A DNA stretch of 64,000 bases from Paludibacter jiangxiensis (GCF_001618385.1 NZ_BDCR01000001.1:434001-498000), one strand, 5' to 3'; counted from the first letter of the stretch, positions 1 through 8,158 are shown. Made by a program: numbers and translations. The notes: generated by a model from the letters alone, not told the origin.

Positions 1-459
1 AAAAAGAAACAAAAAATAAAGATTGTATCCGCAAGAAACATCATTAACCTCCAGAAAATCCAGTTACAATCAGAACAGATTTCCAAAATTGCAATCATCC
101 AAAAATTAATTCAACTTCAACTAATTCCCAAAACCAACTTATCACAAATCGGAGCTCAATACCTTAAAATATTCAACGAAGAACATAACAAGTTAATCTC
201 CGAACAGGAAGTAATAAGCCCGAATACAGGTCCATCTTTTGAATCTTTCTCGCTTGAACTTAAACGCAGATTCCCTTCTCTTACGGAAAAAGAACTACAG
301 ATCTGTTATTATATTAGAGTCGGGTTCAATCTTGAATTAATTCTCGCTTCTCTCAATATCAAAAACGACACCTATTATAAATACAGATCAAATATTAGAA
401 AAAAGATCTGTCCACACGAAAATACCAAGATCGAACAAATTCTTTCCGCAATACCTTAA
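1..459 (+). CDS. C-terminal part of a TPR/helix-turn-helix regulator (truncated by window edge)
   Basis: Reading frame 1 is open from the first base to the TAA at 457-459 and gives 152 residues; the start lies outside the window. The N-terminal half seen here is rich in Lys, Gln and Ile and looks like a coiled coil. The last ~75 residues match, position by position, the end of the protein at 854-2455: a F/Y-P-x-LT core, then IC, an R-x-GF turn, and an R-x-x-(I/L)RKK helix. In Bacteroidota this pattern is a LuxR-like winged helix placed after TPR repeats, a transmembrane helix and a coiled coil. I infer a paralogous membrane-bound transcription regulator. The ligand and targets are unknown. 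Confidence 0.75.
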   Translation, partial: KKKQKIKIVSARNIINLQKIQLQSEQISKIAIIQKLIQLQLIPKTNLSQIGAQYLKIFNEEHNKLISEQEVISPNTGPSFESFSLELKRRFPSLTEKELQICYYIRVGFNLELILASLNIKNDTYYKYRSNIRKKICPHENTKIEQILSAIP

Positions 460-832
460 AGAAAAACCAACATTTTCGGATCAATATCTCCTTATACATA
501 CTAACCACCTTCCAATAGAATAATATATCACTGACCATAAGTATGTTACAAACACCTCAAATACACACTATACATATAATTTTTCTTCCCAAAATCAGAA
601 TCCATATTTCTGTTTTCCGTAATTTTACAGAATTGAACAGCTTTCTGATCTTGTCTTAAGATTTTGAAGGTTTTTAGTGGAAAATAGAGTGGAATTGTAC
701 GAATAATTACCAATCCATTTATTCCCTATTAGATTTTGGTTAGTTAGAAAGGGAACGACGCGAAGTCGTTCCCTTTTTCATTTCGCCAATATGTCCGGGA
801 GCCTATCTTGAGATTTATTTTATTGCGTATCT
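460..832. other. Intergenic region with a decayed cassette
   Basis: No convincing gene is present; the best frame (about 542-658) is only 38 codons and has no support. Around 567-590 an ATATAATTTTT stretch resembles the leader repeated at 2567 and 3062, and the region ends in the AGATTTTGGTT-plus-hairpin unit seen twice more downstream. I read it as a remnant of the cassette that follows the next regulator. The similarity at the leader end is weak. Confidence 0.35.
731..778 (+). terminator. Terminator-like hairpin, cassette unit 1
   Basis: A 12-bp perfect stem (748-759 with 765-776) around the loop GCGAA ends in a T run. It is preceded by AGATTTTGGTT (731-741), which also precedes the hairpins at 2786 and 3608. 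The three stems keep pairing while their bases differ, which supports a real RNA structure. Confidence 0.7.
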
Positions 833-853
833 TTGCTATCAAATTTTACATTC

Positions 854-2455
854 ATGGGCCGGATCATCTTCATATTTTCCTTCATTCTGCTAATAACAGC
901 GTGTCATCATTCTTCTCCAAAGGATCAAGCCTTATTATATAATGCCGACCGAATAATGGAAATCTATCCAGACAGCGCATTAAAACTTCTGAATGGTATC
1001 AAGACCCCCCGCCAACTTTCATCTAAGGATTATGCCTTATACTCTTTTGCAATGACTCAAGCTTTAGATAAAGCATTGATTATTGTCCAATCTGACTCTC
1101 TTATAAAAAATGCTGTTACATATTATGCTGATGGAAAGGATCCAATGCGCGCTGGATATTCATATTTTTATCTCTCAAGATGTGAACGTAACCAAGGGAA
1201 TCCGAAAGGTCAAGCTGAATCTCTTCTAAAGGCGATCCCATACGCAATAAAAAGCAACAATTACAAATTACTTGGTTTTATATACAGCGAAAAAGCTTCG
1301 ATTTATAGAGAGCAAAACCAAATTGACAGCATGATTCACTATAACAAACTATCATACAACTCCCTAAAGAGAGCAAAAGATCAAAGAAACTGCATTGTCT
1401 CTCTTATCGGCATTGGCTACGGATATTACCAACTACAACAATTTTCTACTGCCCTGAAATACTATTACCAAGCTGAACATGAAGCGCAAGACAGTAAAGA
1501 CAGCACGTTACTCGCTCCAATTTACAAATTTTCCAGCTTAGCTTTATTCTACCTCAAAGACTACACAAAATCATCGCTTTACGCAAAACAAGGTATCGCA
1601 ATAGAAAAACAAAAAGATCCCTCAAACTGGTTTAATTTAGCTGCTATTTTTGCAAAGCAGAACAAATTGGATTCTGCAAAAATCTATCTTTCAAAGTGCA
1701 TTAGCCATGGATATAAAGCCCCTGACTGCTATGAATTGTTCGAAGACATTTTTGAACAAGAACGAAACTTCCAAGAAGCAATTAAATATGCCAAACTCAC
1801 GATCAATGCTAAAGATTCAACAAATAAGGCAGCTTTGCTCACCAGCTTTGCGGGTATGGAAAAAAAATACAACTATGAACGCATTGCCACTGAAAACAAA
1901 ACACTTATTATAGCAAACCAGCGAAATAAAATTGCCGTACTGTTCCTTTTGCTTGGCTTAAGTGGAATCATAGTAATTGTTTTGTTATGGAGATACAGGC
2001 ACAAACAAGTACAATTGAAGCAGCATCAACTACTGGTTGAGAAAGAAAAAGAGAATAACCAGCTATTGCAGCAACAGATTAATATGCAAAATGCATTGAT
2101 TAAAAATGTAGAACATCATAAAAAAACAGCTATTAAAAGATTAGTTCCGAACACCAGCTCCTATTCTACGTCAGAAGAAGGATCTGTTGACTCCATGGCG
2201 CTTTATGATGAATTAATTTCGAGCATCGATGGCTTGTATAATGGCTTTTCGAAACGACTGAAGAATAAATATCCCCTACTAACCACCACTGACATTCTAA
2301 TCTGTTGTCTCCTGCGGGCTGGGTTTGAATCCGGGATGATTGCCTCCGTATTGGACACACAGACCGATTCATTCAATGTTCGCAGAGCCAGATTACGCAA
2401 GAAACTGGAAATTGAACACGGTATGAATTTTTCGGATTTTCTTGCTGATTTTTGA
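854..2455 (+). CDS. Membrane-anchored TPR/LuxR-like HTH regulator
   Basis: A 533-residue protein from the ATG at 854; the frame could open at a TTG at 833, but the ATG is followed directly by a lipoprotein-type signal (hydrophobic stretch, then LLITAC). Next come about 300 residues of tetratricopeptide-like helical repeats, a single transmembrane helix (about residues 363-383, LFLLLGLSGIIVIVLLW), a Gln/Lys-rich coiled coil, and a C-terminal winged-helix segment with YPLLTTTDILICCLLRAGF and RARLRKKL. The expected topology is periplasmic TPRs and cytoplasmic DNA binding. This is a common but mostly uncharacterised Bacteroidota architecture. It is a paralogue of the truncated gene at 1-459 and lies just upstream of two cassette copies, which are its likely targets (inference). 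Confidence 0.75.
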   Translation: MGRIIFIFSFILLITACHHSSPKDQALLYNADRIMEIYPDSALKLLNGIKTPRQLSSKDYALYSFAMTQALDKALIIVQSDSLIKNAVTYYADGKDPMRAGYSYFYLSRCERNQGNPKGQAESLLKAIPYAIKSNNYKLLGFIYSEKASIYREQNQIDSMIHYNKLSYNSLKRAKDQRNCIVSLIGIGYGYYQLQQFSTALKYYYQAEHEAQDSKDSTLLAPIYKFSSLALFYLKDYTKSSLYAKQGIAIEKQKDPSNWFNLAAIFAKQNKLDSAKIYLSKCISHGYKAPDCYELFEDIFEQERNFQEAIKYAKLTINAKDSTNKAALLTSFAGMEKKYNYERIATENKTLIIANQRNKIAVLFLLLGLSGIIVIVLLWRYRHKQVQLKQHQLLVEKEKENNQLLQQQINMQNALIKNVEHHKKTAIKRLVPNTSSYSTSEEGSVDSMALYDELISSIDGLYNGFSKRLKNKYPLLTTTDILICCLLRAGFESGMIASVLDTQTDSFNVRRARLRKKLEIEHGMNFSDFLADF

Positions 2456-2491
2456 CTCCATTTTCACCTCATTTACTCCATCAGATTGTCT

Positions 2492-2645
2492 TGTTAATAT
2501 GCATCCAAATTATAATTAACTCACAAATCTGATTATCTAATCATTACACCAGAGGTATCTCTCCTATGTTAATATAATTTTTTGAGCAAAAAGTGTACAA
2601 TAGAATGATTTTGTTTGTTTCTTTGTAATGTTAACCAACACAAAA
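2492..2645 (+). promoter_or_regulatory. Cassette A control region: paired TGTTAATAT motif and conserved leader
   Basis: TGTTAATAT occurs at 2492-2500 and 2567-2575, exactly 75 bases apart; copy B has the same pair with the same spacing (2987 and 3062). The 79 bases 2567-2645 match 3062-3140 without gaps at about 66 positions. The most conserved part is TTTCTTTGTAATG followed by YTAACCAACACAAAA. No clean -33/TAnnTTTG pair is visible, so an alternative sigma factor or an activator is possible. Confidence 0.55.
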
Positions 2646-2759
2646 CAGCAAACTATTCAGGATACGTTTGAAAGAGATAATCCAGCAACTATTACTAAAA
2701 TGGAAATCTATCTCATTCGGTTGACAAACAAACGACATGAATACATCAAAAATATTTGA
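2628..2759 (+). other. Possible 43-codon ORF or short transcript in cassette A
   Basis: Between the conserved leader and the conserved hairpin, copy A has only about 105 bases. An ATG at 2628 opens 43 codons, beginning MLTNTKQQ and ending at TGA 2757-2759. In copy B the same ATG opens an 18-codon frame (MLTNTK..., 3123-3179) that overlaps the start of the DUF3244-like gene. Either this is a shared upstream ORF, or the leader is simply conserved RNA and copy A makes a short RNA. Coding status is unproven. Confidence 0.25.
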
Positions 2760-2832
2760 TTATTTTTCTCTTTAGATTTTGGTTTAGAAACAGGGCGACG
2801 AGATGTCGCTCTGCTTCTGGTTTTCAAAGTCA
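2749..2832 (+). repeat. Cassette terminator repeat, copy A
   Basis: About 80 bases nearly identical to 3571-3652. The hairpin pairs CAGGGCGAC (2791-2799) with GTCGCTCTG (2805-2813), with one G-U pair, around the loop GAGAT. The T run after it is short, so it may be a terminator or a stabilising 3' structure. Confidence 0.7.
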
Positions 2833-2986
2833 ATATATGACAAATCATCTGGCCCTTAATATTCAATTCTGATCAATAAAGAAACAAAGAAGTTTTTTCC
2901 TCGAATAAATAAATTTGACAAGATTACTTGATTTTAGCTCCAAATTTTAGCTGCTTATTTATTCGTTTTTTTGCATTTTCCAGTAT

Positions 2987-3150
2987 TGTTAATATTCCCC
3001 AGATTTAAACCATCTGTAAACAATAGATTTTCAAATTTTTATTATATATAGTCACCAGTGATGTTAATATAATTTTTTGAACAAAAATGACACAAATGGA
3101 GATTTTTGTATGTTTCTTTGTAATGCTAACCAACACAAAAATTCTCAAAG
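2987..3150 (+). promoter_or_regulatory. Cassette B control region of the DUF3244-like gene
   Basis: Second copy of the paired TGTTAATAT motif (2987-2995 and 3062-3070, 75 bases apart) and of the 79-base conserved leader (3062-3140), directly upstream of the ATG at 3151. The intervals between the paired motifs have diverged strongly, so the retained motifs and spacing suggest selection. Confidence 0.55.
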
Positions 3151-3540
3151 ATGAAAAATTTGAAATCAAATCCGTTTAATGCTTTAAGCATAAGTTTAGT
3201 TTTAGTATTTGTAGGACTTTCTTCTACTAGTGTAAAGGCAGTTTATAGTGGAGGAACCTTACCACCAGTTCATATTGAATCGATGTCTGTTGCAGAATCA
3301 AGTACAACACTAAGCACATCAATGAATGAATATTCGATTTATGTACCGGCATCAAAATCGACAGTATATATAACAGTTGAAGATCAATCCGGAAATGAAG
3401 TATATACAACAAATGTAACATCAAGCACCGGTACAAATCTGTTTATTGACACAACAGGATGGGAAAGCGGAACATATATTGTAACTGAAACAAACAGCAA
3501 AGGTTCTGTTTTATACGATACAATAATCATGATACCCTAG
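3151..3540 (+). CDS. Small secreted DUF3244-like protein
   Basis: A 129-residue protein with an N-terminal signal peptide: a Lys-containing start, a hydrophobic LVLVFVGLSS core, and a probable cleavage near VKA. The mature part is short beta-rich sequence with the order VYITVEDQSGNEVYTTNV, then a Thr-rich strand, then W-x-S-G-TYIVTETNSKG. This is the strand-and-hairpin pattern of the DUF3244 family of small Ig-like exported Bacteroidota proteins; family assignment is from pattern only. The gene sits in a repeated promoter-hairpin cassette behind a membrane HTH regulator. The function is unknown; surface or periplasmic signalling are guesses. Confidence 0.65.
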   Translation: MKNLKSNPFNALSISLVLVFVGLSSTSVKAVYSGGTLPPVHIESMSVAESSTTLSTSMNEYSIYVPASKSTVYITVEDQSGNEVYTTNVTSSTGTNLFIDTTGWESGTYIVTETNSKGSVLYDTIIMIP

Positions 3541-3570
3541 GTAAACAACAGCATAAAGCCCATAAGGCTT

Positions 3571-3652
3571 AAAATATTTGATTATTTTTCTCTTTAGATT
3601 TTGGTTTAGAAACAGAGCGACGTGATGTCGCTCTGCTTCTGGTTTCAAAATC
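3571..3652 (+). repeat. Cassette terminator repeat, copy B
   Basis: Matches 2749-2832 almost base for base. The stem CAGAGCGAC (3613-3621) with GTCGCTCTG (3627-3635) is perfect around the loop GTGAT, extended by AGAA/TTCT. It ends the DUF3244-like transcript. Confidence 0.7.
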
Positions 3653-3725
3653 TAAATCTACGAATAAAGTTTATGAGATAATCAAACATTTGAATGCTTC
3701 AAAATATATTTGTATTTATAATACA

Positions 3726-3768
3726 AAAATAAGCCCCGGAAAGAATGCTCTTTCTCGGGGCTTATTTT
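3726..3768 (-). terminator. Terminator of galKM
   Basis: A 13-bp perfect stem (3726-3738 with 3756-3768) continues inward as GAAAG/CTTTC. It lies 20 bases beyond the galM stop and could also end leftover transcription from the left. Confidence 0.85.
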
Positions 3769-3788
3769 GTATAGGGTGTTTATTTAGT

Positions 3789-4826
3789 TTATCTTACACC
3801 GAGTTTATATACGCAAATCTCATCGTAATTTTCTCCCGGACGAAGAACCGGAGATGGAAATTGCGGATAATTTGGAGAACAGGGAAATCCCTGTGCCTCG
3901 AGGCAGATAGCATATCTCACATCATATTTTTTCCCATATTTACCGGTAAAATTTTCAACCCAATTGCCTGAATAAACCTGTATACCTGGTTGGGTTGTAA
4001 AGACCTCCAGAGTACGGCCGCTAACTGGCTCATAAAGTTCTGCTGCATAAGCCATGTCATGTGCCTGTCCTTTTTTCACGACCCAGTTATTATCAATCCC
4101 TCTACCAAAAGTAAATTGATTGAATTCTGCATTGATACGATCTGATATAAGCACCGGGCTTCTGAAATCCATTAATGTGCCATCAACAAATCGTACTTCT
4201 CCTACAGGAGCCTGAGTTTCGTCAAGTGGTGTATAAAAATCGGCATTAATCGTAAGATAATGATCTTCAATACTACCATTTCCAGCGCCTTTCAAGTTAA
4301 AGAACGAATGCTGGCAAAAATTAAGGATGGTAGTTTTATCCGTAATAGCCTGATAATGAACTTTCAATTCATTATCATCCGTCACCTGATAAGTGACTGT
4401 AGTTTTAAGATTGCCAGGATAACCTTCTTCATCATCTTTGGCAAGATAGAACAACACCAGTTTATTGTCAGAGAATGATTCCACATCCCAAACGACTGCA
4501 TTAAATCCTTTTATTCCGCCGTGAAGATGATTAGCGCCGTTATTAACCACCAAATCGTATGCTTTTCCTTCAAGTTCAAAATGACCTTTTTTAATACGGT
4601 TAGCAAAACGACCACAAACCGCGCCGAAAAATGGTTCTTTCGTCAAATAATCATCCAGATTATCAAAGCCAAGCACTACGTCGTCAATTTTTCCATTTTT
4701 ATCAGGCGCTTTTAGTGTGACAATTTTAGCACCGTAGTTGGTGATTGCCACTTCCAGTTTACCGCCTTTTAAGACAAACAAGCCAACCTGTTTGCCATCA
4801 ACTATTTTATTGAATTTTTCCTGCAT
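3789..4826 (-). CDS. galM: Aldose 1-epimerase (galactose mutarotase)
   Basis: A 345-residue protein of normal mutarotase length. It interconverts alpha- and beta-galactose, feeding the alpha anomer to galactokinase. Family hallmarks visible in order: the N-terminal ITNYGAKIVTLKAPD, FFGAVCGRFANRI with the substrate-binding Arg, the GANHLHGG segment, the catalytic-region NFCQHSFFNL with its His, and a C-terminal ICLEAQGFPCSPNYP carrying the catalytic Glu. No signal peptide is present, so it is cytoplasmic. The ATG at 4826 lies 11 bases after the galK stop, so the two form one transcript. Confidence 0.95.
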   Translation of the reverse strand: MQEKFNKIVDGKQVGLFVLKGGKLEVAITNYGAKIVTLKAPDKNGKIDDVVLGFDNLDDYLTKEPFFGAVCGRFANRIKKGHFELEGKAYDLVVNNGANHLHGGIKGFNAVVWDVESFSDNKLVLFYLAKDDEEGYPGNLKTTVTYQVTDDNELKVHYQAITDKTTILNFCQHSFFNLKGAGNGSIEDHYLTINADFYTPLDETQAPVGEVRFVDGTLMDFRSPVLISDRINAEFNQFTFGRGIDNNWVVKKGQAHDMAYAAELYEPVSGRTLEVFTTQPGIQVYSGNWVENFTGKYGKKYDVRYAICLEAQGFPCSPNYPQFPSPVLRPGENYDEICVYKLGVR

Positions 4827-4837
4827 AGTTCTACGTT

Positions 4838-6001
4838 TTATCCTATCTTACAAGCTCCATCACCAATTTCGGCGACATAAAAGTCCGGTGTGATGCCTGT
4901 TTTTGCCTTATAAGCCGCACCCACTTTTTCAATAAAGATATCAATAGCTTCTTCTTTCACCAAACTTACGGTGCAGCCACCAAAACCACCTCCAGTCATA
5001 CGAGAACCAATCACGCCGGGAATTTTCCAGGCTTCTTCTGCCATTGTATCAAGCTCAAGTCCGGTAACTTCATAATCATCACGCAACGAAACGTGAGAAG
5101 CATTCATCATCTGACCAAATTTATCGATTTCACCGGCCTTTAGAGCCTTTACAGCATCGGATGTGCGCTGAACTTCAGTAACTACGTGACGAGCGCGTTT
5201 GTGAGCCACAGGATCGCTTTCAAGAGCAGATTCTACCTTTTTGAATTCGTCTTCCGTCAATTCCGCCAAATTTTTAATCGGACGCACTTTTGAAATCAAC
5301 TCTACCGCTTTTTTACATTCTGCAACGCGTTGATTGTATGCGCCTGAATCAAGCTTGTGAGGACTGTGAGTGTTCGAAATCAATATTTTTACTCCTTCCA
5401 GTTTTACCGGCACAAGTTCAAACTCAAGTGTATCGCAATTTAAGTGAATAGCATGGTCTTTAGCTCCATTTGCCGAAGCAAACTGATCCATAATGCCACA
5501 ATTCACAAATGCAAATTCATGTTCTGCTTTTTGACCAATCTGAGCGAGTACGGTACGATTAAATCCAGTTCCCAACTGATCGTTCAGGGCGTAAGCAGTA
5601 ACAACTTCCAGTGCTGCCGACGATGACAAACCCGCACCATTTGGAACATTACCCCAGATAAGGATATCAAACCCCTCGGATATTTCAACACCGCGTTTAA
5701 TAAACTGAGCAAAAACTCCAAGAGGATAATTCACCCAAACTTTATCAAGAGGAGTGGTTAACTGATCAATGGATAATTCGGTAATCTCCGGCTGATTCAG
5801 AGATTTGAATTTAACCGTTTTTCCACCATTTTTCCGCAGCAACAAATAAGTTCCGAAACTTAATGCACATGGGAATACAGAACCACCGTTATAATCTGTA
5901 TGTTCGCCAATTAAATTAACCCGACCCGGCGAAAAGTAGACAGCATCCGGAGCTACACCATAAGCTTCCACAAATGCCTGCTTTAATTCTTCTATTTTCA
6001 T
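4838..6001 (-). CDS. galK: Galactokinase
   Basis: A 387-residue enzyme that phosphorylates galactose at C1 in the Leloir pathway. The galactokinase signature PGRVNLIGEHTDYNGG is near the N-terminus, the GHMP ATP-binding motif GNVPNGAGLSSSAALE is near residue 120, and the third GHMP motif reads RMTGGGFGGC near the C-terminus. The frame could start at a TTG (6007), but the ATG at 6001 begins the conserved protein and is preferred. It is co-transcribed with galM. No transporter gene is adjacent, unlike many gal operons. Confidence 0.95.
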   Translation of the reverse strand: MKIEELKQAFVEAYGVAPDAVYFSPGRVNLIGEHTDYNGGSVFPCALSFGTYLLLRKNGGKTVKFKSLNQPEITELSIDQLTTPLDKVWVNYPLGVFAQFIKRGVEISEGFDILIWGNVPNGAGLSSSAALEVVTAYALNDQLGTGFNRTVLAQIGQKAEHEFAFVNCGIMDQFASANGAKDHAIHLNCDTLEFELVPVKLEGVKILISNTHSPHKLDSGAYNQRVAECKKAVELISKVRPIKNLAELTEDEFKKVESALESDPVAHKRARHVVTEVQRTSDAVKALKAGEIDKFGQMMNASHVSLRDDYEVTGLELDTMAEEAWKIPGVIGSRMTGGGFGGCTVSLVKEEAIDIFIEKVGAAYKAKTGITPDFYVAEIGDGACKIG

Positions 6002-6045
6002 AATCAATAGTTTATTGGTATAAATGTGTTGTGAATGAAGTGGTA

Positions 6046-6053
6046 CAAATTTA
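6046..6053 (-). promoter_or_regulatory. Candidate -7 box for galKM
   Basis: On the minus strand this reads TAAATTTG, an exact TAnnTTTG, 45 bases upstream of the galK ATG. The nearest TTTG upstream is 26 bases away, wider than usual, so only the -7 element is claimed. Confidence 0.45.
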
Positions 6054-6166
6054 CGGATTTATTTTCGCCTGTCAGGAGACAAAACATGTTATACAGCAGG
6101 TTTCGTCTTTTCAAAAAAGAGATTATGCTATGAGATTCGGAGAGTAACAAATTGGTTTAATTTTAT

Positions 6167-6174
6167 TATTTTTG
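6167..6174 (+). promoter_or_regulatory. Candidate -7 box for the glycan gene cluster
   Basis: TATTTTTG, an exact TAnnTTTG, 30 bases upstream of the glycosyltransferase ATG at 6205. No well-spaced TTTG partner is visible. Confidence 0.4.
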
Positions 6175-6204
6175 TAAAATCATTACCCTTACTACTATCT
6201 TTTT

Positions 6205-7149
6205 ATGAGAGTCCTGATTGTTTGCAGCGCCACAAATCAACAAATTGCACCTTTCGTTCTGGAGCAGGCCGACAGTCTGAAAAAAATCGGTGAAATGGTC
6301 GATTTTTTTCTTATCAGGCAAAAAGGAATAATGGGTTATTTAAAAGCTTTGCCCAGACTAAAAGCAAAAATAAGCGATTTCAAACCTGACATAATACATG
6401 CTCATTATGGTCTTTCAGGCCTTTTAGCAAATCTTCAACAGAAGATTCCCGTAGTAACAACATTTCATGGCAGCGATATTAATGACCCCAAAGTACTCAG
6501 ATGGTCTAAATGGGCAATCAGATTATCTGCTCATTCCATTTTTGTATCTCAGAAGATAATTGATATAGCTAACGTTCAAAAGCAATATTCTCTTTTGCCC
6601 TGCGGAATTGATACAGATTCTTTCTGCCCAAAGGGAAAAAGGGAAGCACGCCAGAAATTAGGATGGGATGCCATGGCCACCTACATACTTTTCGCCGGAG
6701 CTCAAGATAATGTTGTCAAGAATTACCCTTTGGCTAAAAAAGCGGTTGATTTAAGTCCAAAAGCTAAACTCGTTGAACTAAAAGGCTACAACCGAGACGA
6801 AGTAAATCTGGCGCTAAACGCGGCAGACGTAGCACTTATGACTTCGTTTTCCGAAGGATCTCCGCAATTTATCAAAGAAGCAATGGCTTGTAATTGTCCG
6901 ATTGTTTCAACCGATGTAGGTGACGTGAAAGAGCTAATAGAAGACACAAATGGCTGCTATATAACAACTTTCGAAAGCGATTCAGTTATTGAGAATCTGC
7001 AAAAAGCGCTCAATTTTGCAGCAAAAGAAGGCAGAACAAACGGTAGATCAAGATTAGAAGCGGCAGGACTGACTGACAAGCAAATCGCAACCAAATTGAT
7101 TGAAATATATAAACATTGCGTTCGGAATGAATCCAGAAATCGACAATAA
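6205..7149 (+). CDS. Family 4 (GT-B) glycosyltransferase
   Basis: A 314-residue GT-B protein. The N-terminal domain opens with MRVLIVCSATNQQIAPFVLE and carries DIIHAHYG and TTFHGSD, typical of GT4 acceptor domains. The C-terminal domain has LPCGIDTDSFCP, then the nucleotide-sugar binding stretch FSEGSPQFIKEAMACNCPIVSTDVGD with the E-x7-E pattern. It should transfer a sugar from a nucleotide donor to a lipid-linked or surface glycan acceptor on the cytoplasmic face. Donor and acceptor cannot be told from sequence. It is the first of four packed genes; the next gene begins inside its 3' end. Confidence 0.85.
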   Translation: MRVLIVCSATNQQIAPFVLEQADSLKKIGEMVDFFLIRQKGIMGYLKALPRLKAKISDFKPDIIHAHYGLSGLLANLQQKIPVVTTFHGSDINDPKVLRWSKWAIRLSAHSIFVSQKIIDIANVQKQYSLLPCGIDTDSFCPKGKREARQKLGWDAMATYILFAGAQDNVVKNYPLAKKAVDLSPKAKLVELKGYNRDEVNLALNAADVALMTSFSEGSPQFIKEAMACNCPIVSTDVGDVKELIEDTNGCYITTFESDSVIENLQKALNFAAKEGRTNGRSRLEAAGLTDKQIATKLIEIYKHCVRNESRNRQ

Positions 7150-8158
7150 ACAGCACACAATCAGGGGATATGAAAACATAGACCGAAAGCAATGGGCCTC
7201 TTTTGTTGAAGGACATCCCAATGGCACAATCTTTCAAACACCTGAATATTATGAAATTCACAACAATGTACCTGGATTTCAACCATATGCATTAGCTATC
7301 TGCGACAATTCAAAGCAGATAACAGGTGTAATGGTTATTATTATCCATCAGGTTTACAGCGGTTTGATAGGTCGTTTTACTGCTCGGGCTATAATTGCAG
7401 GTGGCCCATTAGTCAAAGATAATGATGCTGAGCTTGTTCGTTTCATTCTAAAGGAATATCTCACGGACAAAAAGGTCAGAGTAATATATTCTCAATTCCG
7501 CAACCTTTTTGAGTTGGGCGGGATAAAAAAAGCGTTTGAAGCAATTGGAGCAAAGTATGAAGACCATTTGAATATTTTGATTGACCTGAGAAAAAGCGAA
7601 GATGACTTATGGAAAGGAGTAAAAAGCCGTAAACGCAATAATATCCGACAAGCACAGCGCAAGGGACTTTTAGTCAGAAGATTGACAACAGATAAGGAAG
7701 CAGAAGCAGCATATCCGATTCTGCAAGAAGTCTACAAAAGAGCGAAGCTGCCATTAGCGGACAAATCGTTATTTATGAATGCATTTAATCAAATGTATTC
7801 CAACGGAATGTTAAGAATATACGGAACCTTTTTTCAGGATGAACTTGCAGGCATAATGTATATTTTCTCATACAACGGACGCTTCTACGACTGGTATGCG
7901 GGCAGTTTGAAGCAATATTACCAGTTTAACCCGAACGACATTCTTCCCTGGGAAATATTCAAAATAGCACAGACAGAAAAGATTCAGTTATTTGATTTCG
8001 GCGGAGCTGGAAAACCTGATGTGCCTTATGGTGTTAGAAATTATAAGATTCAGTTCGGAGGAGAACTTGTCAATTACGGTCGGTACGAACTACCGGACAA
8101 CCGGGTTACGTTCTTTATTATGCGCATAGCCTTCAAAGCATGGCAATTTATTCACTAA
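7127..8158 (+). CDS. FemAB-like GNAT-fold acyl/aminoacyltransferase
   Basis: A 343-residue protein. The open frame begins with a TTG at 7100, but the ATG at 7127, overlapping the previous gene by 23 bases, is the better start. Features of the FemAB/GNAT group: LWKGVKSRKRNNIRQAQRKG in the middle, DWYAGSLKQYYQFNPNDILPWE, then LFDFGGAGKPDVPYGVRNYKIQF at the end. Family members add amino acids to peptidoglycan precursors or acyl/aminoacyl groups to surface glycans. Here the glycan-gene context favours modification of an exported polysaccharide or its lipid-linked unit (inference). Confidence 0.7.
   Translation: MNPEIDNKQHTIRGYENIDRKQWASFVEGHPNGTIFQTPEYYEIHNNVPGFQPYALAICDNSKQITGVMVIIIHQVYSGLIGRFTARAIIAGGPLVKDNDAELVRFILKEYLTDKKVRVIYSQFRNLFELGGIKKAFEAIGAKYEDHLNILIDLRKSEDDLWKGVKSRKRNNIRQAQRKGLLVRRLTTDKEAEAAYPILQEVYKRAKLPLADKSLFMNAFNQMYSNGMLRIYGTFFQDELAGIMYIFSYNGRFYDWYAGSLKQYYQFNPNDILPWEIFKIAQTEKIQLFDFGGAGKPDVPYGVRNYKIQFGGELVNYGRYELPDNRVTFFIMRIAFKAWQFIH

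Noticed and set aside
2567-2625. Standard -33/-7 promoter in cassette leaders
   Set aside because: TTTG and TTTCTTTG are 33 bases apart, too far for the usual 19-22; only a regulatory region is claimed.
731-3652. Hairpin repeats as a CRISPR array or insertion sequence
   Set aside because: Spacing is irregular, there are no spacers or cas genes, and no transposase or terminal repeats.
3690-3971. 93-codon plus-strand frame
   Set aside because: It runs through the galKM terminator and antisense to galM; no family pattern.
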